Shown here: positions 1 to 6,183 of the stretch, one piece after another
Layout: every line of letters begins with the position of its first letter
How positions within the stretch are numbered: position 1 is the stretch's first letter
From: Aerococcus sp. UBA6277
GTDB lineage: Bacteria; Bacillota; Bacilli; Lactobacillales; Aerococcaceae
Length of the DNA stretch: 23,761 nt
NCBI RefSeq assembly: GCF_002440555.1
Contig: NZ_DJUR01000023.1
Location: 69,419-93,179 of the forward strand
Reading direction: 5' to 3'
Program-made: the position numbers and the translations under genes
Notes under the pieces: model-generated
Databases searched by the model: none
What the model saw: the letters and a program-made list of their open reading frames with translations, nothing else
What the model was told of the DNA's origin: nothing

Positions 1-1
1 C

Positions 2-310
2 GACCGCTTAGCGACAGATATCGTTGCCTTGGACGTTGCCAACACAACACCAATGGCTGACTATTTTGTCATTATGTCTGGACGTAACGACCGTCAAGTC
101 AAAGCCATTGTTGACGCTGTTGAAGAAGCAATTGAAGAAGCAGAATTCTCAGTGAAGGGTATCGAAGGAAAAGACGGTAACCGTTGGATCTTAATCGATG
201 CTTTCGACGTGATTGTACACGTATTTACAAGTGAAGAACGTGGTTTCTATAACTTAGAAAAAATGTGGGCTGAGGCACCATTAGTCAACGTTGAAGAATG
301 GATTAGCTAG
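2..310 (+). CDS. rsfS: Ribosomal silencing factor RsfS, 5'-truncated by window edge
   Basis: RsfS binds ribosomal protein uL14 on the 50S subunit and blocks joining with the 30S subunit, lowering translation when nutrients are short. The frame is open from base 2, giving 102 residues. The stretch DIVALDVANTTPMADYFVIM near the start is the family hallmark, followed by SGRNDRQVKAI and the C-terminal WILIDAFDVIVHVF and YNLEKMW segments. The TTG at 29 lies inside the conserved block and is not the start, which must be upstream of the window; the family is about 110-118 residues, so only some ten are missing. It is followed after 9 bases by a YqeM-type methyltransferase, the order known from Bacillus (yqeL-yqeM). 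Identification is firm. Confidence 0.95.
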   Translation, partial: DRLATDIVALDVANTTPMADYFVIMSGRNDRQVKAIVDAVEEAIEEAEFSVKGIEGKDGNRWILIDAFDVIVHVFTSEERGFYNLEKMWAEAPLVNVEEWIS

Positions 311-319
311 GGCGCGACC

Positions 320-1087
320 ATGATAGAAAATCAACAGCAATATGACGTATTCGCCGACGTCTACGAAATCTTGTTTGATGACAGTCTATACCTATCTTGG
401 TTTTCCTATGCCACAGAGACCATGCAGGCTTTTGACAAATTCTTAGAGGGTCAAGATTATTGGGTGGACCTTGGCGCAGGTGGTGGTCAATTCGCTATTT
501 TAATGGCCCAAGCAGGTTATCCAATCAAGGGCTTAGACCTATCTGAAAAAATGGTTTCAGCAGCCAAGGCCAACGCCAAGGAAGCCAAGTTAGATCTTGA
601 ATTCTGGCAAGACGACATGACCACATTTGAATTAAAGGACCAGGCAGCAGTCATTTCTTGCTTCTGCGATACCATTAATTATCTAGCGGACATGGATGTG
701 GTGAAAGCTACTTTTGCCCATATCTACCAGCAATTACAAGATGGTGGGGTTTTCATGTTCGACGTTCATTCTATCCATCAAATGAATGATATCTATCCAG
801 AAACATCTTTAGTCGTTGAGTGGGATGACGCTGTATTTACCTGGACATCAGACCAGTTCCGTGGCGAAAATACCATCGACCATACCATTAACGTATTCGT
901 TCAAAACACAGAAGATAACAACTACCAACGCTTTGAAGAAATGCATTACGAACAGACCTTGTCTGTTGAAGCATATCAGGAAATCTTGACACAAGTAGGC
1001 TTCAATAACATCCATGTCACAGCAGACTTTAGCCAAGACACACCGGATGAAAGTTCTAAACGTATCTTCTTTTCAGCGCAGAAATAA
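320..1087 (+). CDS. yqeM: Class I SAM-dependent methyltransferase, YqeM-like
   Basis: This 255-residue protein has a Rossmann-type methyltransferase fold. Motif I, VDLGAGGGQFAIL, lies at about residues 49-61. The acidic ribose-binding residue is D73 in GLDLSEKM, and a motif II/III-like WQDDM lies at 96-100. The C-terminal half (EEMHYEQTLSVEAYQEIL and GFNNIHV) resembles YqeM proteins, which sit directly downstream of rsfS in Firmicutes. The substrate of YqeM is not established, so no reaction beyond SAM-dependent methyl transfer is claimed. The start ATG is 10 bases after the rsfS stop and has only a weak ribosome binding site (GGGCG), which suggests translational coupling. The symbol rests on gene order plus motif similarity. 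Confidence 0.85.
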   Translation: MIENQQQYDVFADVYEILFDDSLYLSWFSYATETMQAFDKFLEGQDYWVDLGAGGGQFAILMAQAGYPIKGLDLSEKMVSAAKANAKEAKLDLEFWQDDMTTFELKDQAAVISCFCDTINYLADMDVVKATFAHIYQQLQDGGVFMFDVHSIHQMNDIYPETSLVVEWDDAVFTWTSDQFRGENTIDHTINVFVQNTEDNNYQRFEEMHYEQTLSVEAYQEILTQVGFNNIHVTADFSQDTPDESSKRIFFSAQK

Positions 1088-1120
1088 GTAATGTAAACAC
1101 TTTGGAAAAGGGGTGACCCT

Positions 1121-2392
1121 ATGCAAGCTGTCGGAATTATTGCCGAATGGCATCCGTTCCATAACGGACACGCCTATCAGATCAAAAAAGCTAAAGAACA
1201 GGCCAAGGCCGACCTTGTGATTGGCGTCATGTCAGGTAACTACGTTCAACGTGGGGAACCAAGCTTGGTATCCAAGTGGGCTCGGGCAGCCATCGCTTTG
1301 GAAAACGGCTGTGATTTAGTGGTTGAATTACCATTTTGGTTTGCTATTCAACCTGCAGACTACTTTGCTGAAGGCGGGGTAAAAGCTTTAGCAGCCCTTG
1401 GTGCAACAGCTATTTCTTTTGGGGTTGAAGACGACCACTTTTCTGATTATGAACAATTGGCCAAGTGGATGGTTGCCCACCCTAATCAAGTGGCTGCAGC
1501 TGACCAATATATAGCAGATTCAGACAACCGGTCTTTCGCTGAAAAACGAATTGCAGCTATTCTACATTTACAGGCGACTTATCCAGAAATCGCAGATTTA
1601 AAGGTCAACTTTAAAGAAAACGCCAACACCTTACTGGCTTTTGCCTACGCTAAGGTCAATGCCCAGTTAAAGACGCCTTTAAAGATGGTGCCAGTCAAAC
1701 GAATTGGGGACAACCATCGTTTAAACACCTTATATGAAGGCCAATTAGACAAAGATACAAGTCTTTATACATCTGGGTCAGCCATACGTCACTACCTCTT
1801 TTCCAGAGATTTAAAGGGTCTTAAAGATTCAAACGCATTGGAGAAGATGGTGCCGAGGGATATGGCTCAGGCTTTATGTGAAGCGGTTGAAGCGGACCAG
1901 CTGGTGTCTTGGGCAGACTTGTTCCCCTATCTGCGCTATCGTTTGTTGACGGCTTCTAACGAGGAGTTAGGGGCTATCTATCAAATGGTGGGTGGTATGG
2001 AAAATCGGATGGTTGAGGCGATCAAGCAGGTGGACAATTTCTCTGATTTTGTGGACCGGGTGAAGAATCGGAATTGGTCGGCAAATCGGGTGCAAAGGAC
2101 GGCTTTGATGGTGACTTTGAATATTCAAAAAGATGAGATGCTGGTAGTGCTTTCACCTAGTCATCGACAGCCTTTGATGTTGCTTGGGGCGACTGAGAAG
2201 GGACGGGCTTACTTGAAGACCGTTAAATCGGATTTGAGTGGGGACGATAGTCTATGGCAATTGGTGAGTCGTGTGGACCAGACGAGTGAAGAAAACTGGC
2301 CAATGTGGTTGAAGGTTGACCGGATGTATGAAATACTAAAACCACAAATTGATACACAAAATTTCAATCATCCGCCAATATTTACGAAATAA
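1121..2392 (+). CDS. tmcAL: tRNA(Met) cytidine acetate ligase TmcAL
   Basis: TmcAL (YlbM) uses acetate and ATP to make N4-acetylcytidine at the wobble base of elongator tRNA(Met), supporting accurate AUG decoding. The nucleotidyltransferase HxGH motif is HNGH at residues 14-17, within PFHNGHAYQIKKAK. It is followed by the family block SGNYVQRGEPSLVSKWARAA and by FAIQPADYFAEGGV. Length is 423 residues against about 400-415 usually. Family members normally have YNPFHNGH, whereas here WH replaces YN before PFHNGH. A good ribosome binding site, AAGGGGTG at 1108-1114, lies 6 bases before the ATG. Codon choice changes in the last 40 percent of the gene (from about 1840): G-ending Leu, Val and Arg codons become common. 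No hairpin terminator follows closely. Confidence 0.93.
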   Translation: MQAVGIIAEWHPFHNGHAYQIKKAKEQAKADLVIGVMSGNYVQRGEPSLVSKWARAAIALENGCDLVVELPFWFAIQPADYFAEGGVKALAALGATAISFGVEDDHFSDYEQLAKWMVAHPNQVAAADQYIADSDNRSFAEKRIAAILHLQATYPEIADLKVNFKENANTLLAFAYAKVNAQLKTPLKMVPVKRIGDNHRLNTLYEGQLDKDTSLYTSGSAIRHYLFSRDLKGLKDSNALEKMVPRDMAQALCEAVEADQLVSWADLFPYLRYRLLTASNEELGAIYQMVGGMENRMVEAIKQVDNFSDFVDRVKNRNWSANRVQRTALMVTLNIQKDEMLVVLSPSHRQPLMLLGATEKGRAYLKTVKSDLSGDDSLWQLVSRVDQTSEENWPMWLKVDRMYEILKPQIDTQNFNHPPIFTK

Positions 2393-2532
2393 AAAAAGAA
2401 AGGGAGCAGAGGAAAAATAGTTTACTTTTTGATGGAGACCTAGTAGTATGGGAAAGTGCGTTTCATCCTGTAAATATGATAGTCAAAAAGTGATAATGAG
2501 TTTAATTTAATGACCTTGTCAAGGAAAAAACA

Positions 2533-2561
2533 TTGACAAATAAGTTTAGACTTAGTATAAT
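2533..2561 (+). promoter_or_regulatory. Sigma-A promoter for yceD-rpmF
   Basis: A perfect -35 box TTGACA (2533-2538) and a perfect -10 box TATAAT (2556-2561) are separated by 17 bases. Transcription should start near 2568. This excludes the upstream in-frame TTG at 2567 as the yceD start and supports the ATG at 2591. The upstream gap 2393-2532 holds a 9-bp inverted repeat (ACTTTTTGA at 2424-2432 and TCAAAAAGT at 2483-2491) of unknown meaning, but no gene. Confidence 0.85.
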
Positions 2562-2590
2562 TTTTCTTGTTGCTTATTAGGTGGTCAATA

Positions 2591-3148
2591 ATGAAATGGT
2601 CTATTCAAGAGTTGCGTCAAATCGCATCCCAACCAATGATGATCCAAGAATCAGTCGATATGAAAGAGCAAATGAAGGCAGTAATACCTGAGTTGATTGA
2701 CATGTCACCTGTTTCAGTTGATGGTATGGTTCTCTATGAAGAACATACAGTATTGACACAATTACGATTAGCACTAAAAATGACGATGCCATCTACACGG
2801 TCTTTAGAGCCGGTAGTGCTGGATCTACAATTACCAGTTTCCGAACGTTTTATTGAAGACGGTTGGGAGACAGATATTGTCGATGAAGAGCATGTTGTAC
2901 AGTTATCTATGGATAGCTACACGTTAGATTTGCGAGAATCCATCCGTGACAACATTCTTCTAAATCTGCCAATTCAGATTTTGACTGAAGTGGAAGAGGC
3001 TGACGATGCGTTTCCTGAAGGGAATGACTGGCGAGTTGTAAGTCAAACGGAGTTTGAAGCTGAACGCGATGAAGAGGAAGTTATTAATTCTGAATTCGCC
3101 AAACTTCAAGATTTGTTTAAAGATTCAGAATCGTCGGATGAAGCATAA
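2591..3148 (+). CDS. yceD: YceD/DUF177 family large-subunit accumulation protein
   Basis: DUF177/YceD proteins are linked to 23S rRNA processing and 50S subunit accumulation and are nearly always encoded directly before rpmF, as here. The ATG at 2591 (185 residues, starting MKWSIQELRQ) is chosen because AGGTGG lies about 6 bases upstream and the predicted transcript begins near 2568; a longer reading from TTG 2567 would lie outside the mRNA. The central family segment is recognisable as PSTRSLEPVVLDLQLPVSE. The C terminus is strongly acidic (EAERDEEEVINSE, SESSDEA). The protein contains no cysteine, although many DUF177 members have a paired-cysteine motif around the position of PSTRSLEP. The identity rests on gene context plus this motif; the molecular role is inferred from the family. 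Confidence 0.85.
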   Translation: MKWSIQELRQIASQPMMIQESVDMKEQMKAVIPELIDMSPVSVDGMVLYEEHTVLTQLRLALKMTMPSTRSLEPVVLDLQLPVSERFIEDGWETDIVDEEHVVQLSMDSYTLDLRESIRDNILLNLPIQILTEVEEADDAFPEGNDWRVVSQTEFEAERDEEEVINSEFAKLQDLFKDSESSDEA

Positions 3149-3174
3149 TTGATATTTAATTAGGAGGTGTAATG

Positions 3175-3360
3175 ATGGCAGTACCAAAACGTAAAACGTC
3201 TAAACAAAGAAAAAACAAACGCCGTACACATTACAAGTTAGAAGTACCTGGAATGAACGCATGCCCTAACTGTGGTGAATTACGTAAATCTCACCATGTA
3301 TGTGCAAACTGCGGTTTCTACGATGGTAAAGATGTAATGACTGACGCAGCAGCTGAATAA
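3175..3360 (+). CDS. rpmF: 50S ribosomal protein bL32
   Basis: This small basic ribosomal protein (61 residues) starts with the family signature [17 protein letters not shown]. It keeps the full zinc ribbon: CPNC, then CANC after 11 residues, so it is the four-cysteine zinc-binding form. Two ATGs lie side by side at 3172 and 3175. The second gives the canonical MAVPKRK start and a better spacing (7 bases) from AGGAGG at 3162-3167. It is co-transcribed with yceD (26 bases apart), and the operon closes at the terminator near 3446-3482. Confidence 0.98.
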   Translation: MAVPKRKTSKQRKNKRRTHYKLEVPGMNACPNCGELRKSHHVCANCGFYDGKDVMTDAAAE

Positions 3361-3445
3361 TTTTATTTAGCGCAAGATTCATTGAGAATTACCGCATAGT
3401 TGATATGTGGGAAACTTAAATGTTTACTTTGATTATATATAATTA

Positions 3446-3482
3446 AAAGGGCACTAACCGCTTTTGGTTAGTGCCTTTTTTT
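3446..3482 (+). terminator. Rho-independent terminator after rpmF
   Basis: A perfect 10-bp stem, GGCACTAACC (3450-3459) and GGTTAGTGCC (3466-3475), has a 6-base loop and is followed by seven T. Four A precede the stem, so it may also work weakly on the other strand. It ends the yceD-rpmF transcript. Confidence 0.95.
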
Positions 3483-3511
3483 GTTTTCCTTTTTCAAAGA
3501 AAAAATCAATC

Positions 3512-3540
3512 TAGACATTTTTAGCCATCTTAGCTAGTAT
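3512..3540 (+). promoter_or_regulatory. Candidate promoter for the DUF3397 gene
   Basis: A -35-like TAGACA (3512-3517, five of six matches to consensus) is followed after 17 bases by TAGTAT (3535-3540, four of six). Transcription would start near 3547, about 48 bases before the ATG at 3595. The gene needs its own promoter because a strong terminator separates it from rpmF. Evidence is sequence match only. Confidence 0.45.
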
Positions 3541-3594
3541 TAATGGATGACAAACTTATGGTTGATACAGAAAACAAAGGAAAGGTTGACGATT

Positions 3595-3969
3595 ATGGCT
3601 TTCAAATGGAGCGAAATACTTTATTATCTACTACCCATCGTGAGCTTATTGCTTGTGGGTACAGTTGGAAAACCTTACCTCTACTTTAACAAGTGGATTA
3701 AATTTGCACCGATTGATGTTGTTTTTCCCATTCTTTTGGTTTGCCTCCACTTTATATCCAAGGATTTATTATTATTTTCAATTATTCCCCACTTAGTGGT
3801 CGTGATATCCTTGTTAGCGATTGGTATTTTAGTTTGGCGTTTTGTGAGAAATGAAGAAGTTATTGTTGGAAAATTTTACCGCATGCTGGTAAATATTGCC
3901 TTCTCCTTTACGTTCATTATTTATATGCTGGTAACAATCTGCCGAATTATTCAAGTAGTGACAATGTAA
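3595..3969 (+). CDS. DUF3397-type four-helix membrane protein
   Basis: The protein has 124 residues and about four hydrophobic helices (roughly residues 8-23, 38-54, 58-82 and 97-115), separated by short charged loops such as RFVRNEEVIVGKF. It is probably an integral membrane protein with no soluble domain. The ATG at 3595 is preceded by AAAGGAAAGG (3577-3586); an in-frame ATG at 3547 has no ribosome binding site and would lie at the predicted transcription start. In Lactobacillales, DUF3397 proteins of this size are typically encoded just before mraZ; that context and the topology are the basis for the call. No catalytic motif is visible and no function is known to me. Terminators on both sides make it a one-gene unit. 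Confidence 0.75.
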   Translation: MAFKWSEILYYLLPIVSLLLVGTVGKPYLYFNKWIKFAPIDVVFPILLVCLHFISKDLLLFSIIPHLVVVISLLAIGILVWRFVRNEEVIVGKFYRMLVNIAFSFTFIIYMLVTICRIIQVVTM

Positions 3970-4030
3970 ACATTAACCAGTCATCAGTCTCTATTTAGTA
4001 GAAACTTAAAATTCTTTAAAAATGTTCAAA

Positions 4031-4079
4031 AAAGAAGCTTGGACTTTGTTGAAAAACAGGTTCAAAGCTTCTTTTTTTT
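4031..4079 (+). terminator. Rho-independent terminator after the DUF3397 gene
   Basis: GAAGCTT (4034-4040) pairs with AAGCTTC (4065-4071), and less regular pairing continues inward. Eight T follow at 4072-4079. The T run merges with the DnaA-box-like palindrome that follows. Confidence 0.85.
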
Positions 4080-4124
4080 GTGGAAAAACCCCGAAAACAC
4101 ACCTTTTCCACAAACTGTGTAAAA
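4077..4124 (+). promoter_or_regulatory. Cluster of three DnaA-box-like sites upstream of mraZ
   Basis: TTTGTGGAAAA (4077-4087) and TTTTCCACAAA (4104-4114) form a perfect 11-bp inverted repeat. Each arm contains a match to the relaxed DnaA box TTWTNCACA: reverse-strand TGTGGAAAA at 4079-4087 and forward TTTTCCACA at 4104-4112. A third match, reverse-strand TGTGTAAAA, lies at 4116-4124. The cluster sits between the preceding terminator and the MraZ-type boxes, where it could affect dcw transcription. The sites are matches by eye; binding is inference. Confidence 0.5.
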
Positions 4125-4138
4125 AAACAGCAAAATTT

Positions 4139-4178
4139 TGGGGACATATGGTGAAAAGTGGGGAGATATGGTAGACTT
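4139..4178 (+). promoter_or_regulatory. Predicted MraZ operator: four TGG boxes at 10-bp pitch
   Basis: Four boxes begin exactly 10 bases apart: TGGGG at 4139, TGGTG at 4149, TGGGG at 4159 and TGGTA at 4169. Seen at a larger scale, this is a 14-base direct repeat (TGGGGACATATGGT and TGGGGAGATATGGT) at 20-bp spacing. MraZ is known to bind direct TGGGN-type repeats separated by 5 bases in front of its own gene in Escherichia coli, which matches this pitch and place. I found no convincing sigma-A -35/-10 pair between 4080 and 4219, so the promoter itself is not located. Confidence 0.8.
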
Positions 4179-4219
4179 AAACCAATAAAGGCTAAGGTTA
4201 GGCACAGAAGGTGATAAAG

Positions 4220-4651
4220 ATGTTAATGGGTGAATTCCAACATAATATCGACGCCAAAGGGCGAATCATCATCCCAGCGAAATTACGTGAGGACTTAGGT
4301 GCTAAGTTCGTGATTACACGTGGTTTGGATGGGTGTGTTTTTGGCTATCCTTTAGACAATTGGGAGAAAATTCAAGAGAAATTGAAACAATTACCGCTAG
4401 CTAAGAAAGAAGCACGTGCTTTTACACGTTTTTTCTATTCTGCAGCGGCTGAAGCCGAAATTGATAAGCAAGGACGTATTAACATCCCATCAACCTTGGT
4501 AGATTATGCCAATCTTGAAAAAGAGTGTCTAGTCTTAGGGGTTTCTGACCGTATTGAAATTTGGTCGAAAGCAAGATGGGAAAGTGTCTCTTCTGAAATT
4601 GAAGAAAGCTTTGAAGAAATTGCGGAAGACATGTTAGATTTTGGCCTTTAA
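4220..4651 (+). CDS. mraZ: Transcriptional regulator MraZ
   Basis: MraZ is a double AbrB/SpoVT-like DNA-binding protein that forms ring-shaped oligomers and regulates the dcw operon from repeats upstream of its own gene. The ATG at 4220 gives [19 protein letters not shown], matching the usual MFMGEYQHxIDxKGR start, and 143 residues, the normal size. AAGGTG (4208-4213) lies 6 bases before it; the in-frame GTG at 4211 falls within that site and is unlikely. Both family repeats are present: [14 protein letters not shown] near residues 11-24 and [12 protein letters not shown] near 83-94. As first gene after the operator at 4139-4178 it is probably autoregulated. Confidence 0.97.
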   Translation: MLMGEFQHNIDAKGRIIIPAKLREDLGAKFVITRGLDGCVFGYPLDNWEKIQEKLKQLPLAKKEARAFTRFFYSAAAEAEIDKQGRINIPSTLVDYANLEKECLVLGVSDRIEIWSKARWESVSSEIEESFEEIAEDMLDFGL

Positions 4652-4728
4652 TTAAGCTCATAAATTAGAAAATAATGAAATAAATTTTGAAGAGATAAAG
4701 AATTATAGAAGAAGAGGATGGCAGAAGA

Positions 4729-5679
4729 ATGGCAAATGAATTCCATCATATCTCAGTGTTATTAAACGAATCAGTAGACGGATTGGCAATCAAACCCAAT
4801 GGTATTTATGTTGATTGTACTTTGGGTGGTGCTGGACATAGTTCTAAAATCGCAGCAGCCCTATCTGACGAAGGTCGTTTAATCGCCTTTGATCAGGATC
4901 TAGTGGCCATTGGCAATGCCGAGAAAGTATTGGCAGCGGAAATCGAAAGTGGGAAAGTGACCCTTGTTCATAATAATTTCAGACATATCCAGTCAGAACT
5001 TGAAAAAATGGGTATTACCGGTGTAGACGGTATCTTGTATGACCTTGGCGTGAGCTCGCCACAATTAGATGAGATTGAACGCGGATTTTCATACCATCAA
5101 GATGCACCATTAGACATGCGTATGGACCAAACCCAAGCATTAACAGCAGAAACCATTATTAATGACTGGGAATTCAATGATCTTGTACGTATTTTTTATC
5201 GCTACGGAGAAGAAAAATTCTCTAAGCAAATTGCCCGTAAAATCGAGCAAAGAAGAGCGGATCACCGGATTACGCGTACGGAGGAATTAGTGGACATTGT
5301 TAAGGAAGCTATTCCTGCACCGGCACGCCGTAAGGGTGGACATCCGGCTAAACGGATTTTCCAAGCTGTGCGTATTGCAGTCAACGATGAATTAGGCGCG
5401 ATTGAAGACTCACTAGAGCAAGCATTGAATTTATTGAATGTTGGCGGACGTGTATCGGCGATTTCTTTTCAATCATTAGAAGACCGCATTGTGAAGCAAA
5501 TGTTCAAAGATGCTTCAACAGGCGAAGAATTACCGGCAAATTTACCAGTGATTAATACGGATATTGAAGCGCCTTTTAAATTGGTCAATAGAAAACCAAT
5601 TTATGCCAGTGAAGAAGAATTGGCCTATAACTCACGCGCACAAAGTGCCAAGTTACGTATAATCGAACGTATTAAATAG
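4729..5679 (+). CDS. rsmH: 16S rRNA (cytosine-1402 N4)-methyltransferase RsmH
   Basis: RsmH (MraW) adds the N4-methyl group to C1402 of 16S rRNA in the P site, using SAM. The start [14 protein letters not shown] is typical, the SAM-binding loop is [14 protein letters not shown] at residues 28-41, and [20 protein letters not shown] and DAPLDMRMD are clear family blocks. The C-terminal [16 protein letters not shown] and [14 protein letters not shown] segments complete the protein. Length is 316 residues, as usual. The gene follows mraZ by 77 AT-rich bases with no terminator. AGAGG (4713-4717) serves as a somewhat distant ribosome binding site. Confidence 0.98.
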   Translation: MANEFHHISVLLNESVDGLAIKPNGIYVDCTLGGAGHSSKIAAALSDEGRLIAFDQDLVAIGNAEKVLAAEIESGKVTLVHNNFRHIQSELEKMGITGVDGILYDLGVSSPQLDEIERGFSYHQDAPLDMRMDQTQALTAETIINDWEFNDLVRIFYRYGEEKFSKQIARKIEQRRADHRITRTEELVDIVKEAIPAPARRKGGHPAKRIFQAVRIAVNDELGAIEDSLEQALNLLNVGGRVSAISFQSLEDRIVKQMFKDASTGEELPANLPVINTDIEAPFKLVNRKPIYASEEELAYNSRAQSAKLRIIERIK

Positions 5680-5742
5680 ACATTTAAATCAACCTTAGAC
5701 CAATAGAAAAAGGAAGCCTACTAAAAGAAGGGAGCCGTATTT

Positions 5743-6183
5743 ATGGCAATATTTCTACTTCAAGACCAAGTAAATATTAAAATGAGTGCTATGCCGGCCG
5801 AAAGAGCCATTCCAAATATTCCGGCTTACCCAGAAGAAAGTCAACAAGCGCAACCAAAGCGGAATGTGGCTGCTCTTCCGGCGAGTATACCAGCCAGTAA
5901 AAGTAAATCAAAAGTAAAATTCTCACTGATGCAAAAAATGTTGATGACAGTAGCTTTTCTAGTCATGATTGCAGGACTATTAGGGGTGACCATTATGCGT
6001 GCTAACGTGAATGCAGCGTCACAACAGTTACAAGAAGTGCAACAAAACGCAGAAGATTTAGGTGTTCAAAAAGAGAATTTAACCCAAGAAGTCCACGAAT
6101 TATCAAACTACTCACGAGTAGTAGAGATCGCTGAAGAACAAGGGTTGAATATGAATGAAGAAAATATAAGGAATGTGGAATAA
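5743..6183 (+). CDS. ftsL: Cell division protein FtsL
   Basis: FtsL is a small bitopic protein that forms a complex with DivIB (FtsQ) and DivIC (FtsB) and activates septal wall synthesis. This 146-residue copy has a cytoplasmic N terminus of about 60 residues rich in Pro, Ala and Lys, one membrane helix at about 66-85 (MLMTVAFLVMIAGLLGVTIM), and an extracytoplasmic coiled coil (QQLQEVQQNAEDLGVQKENL). It ends with the family-like NYSRVVEIAEEQGLNMNEEN. AAGGGAG (5728-5734) lies 8 bases before the ATG. Its stop codon overlaps the start of the PBP gene (TAATG), the usual coupling. Sequence identity is weak in this family, so the call rests on topology and position. Confidence 0.92.
   Translation: MAIFLLQDQVNIKMSAMPAERAIPNIPAYPEESQQAQPKRNVAALPASIPASKSKSKVKFSLMQKMLMTVAFLVMIAGLLGVTIMRANVNAASQQLQEVQQNAEDLGVQKENLTQEVHELSNYSRVVEIAEEQGLNMNEENIRNVE

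Noticed and set aside
2421..2449. Second promoter (TTTACT, 17 bases, TAGTAT) downstream of tmcAL
   Set aside because: Only four of six matches in each box, and a perfect promoter lies 110 bases downstream.
2567..2590. TTG start for yceD
   Set aside because: It is at or before the predicted transcription start, and the ATG at 2591 has a proper ribosome binding site.
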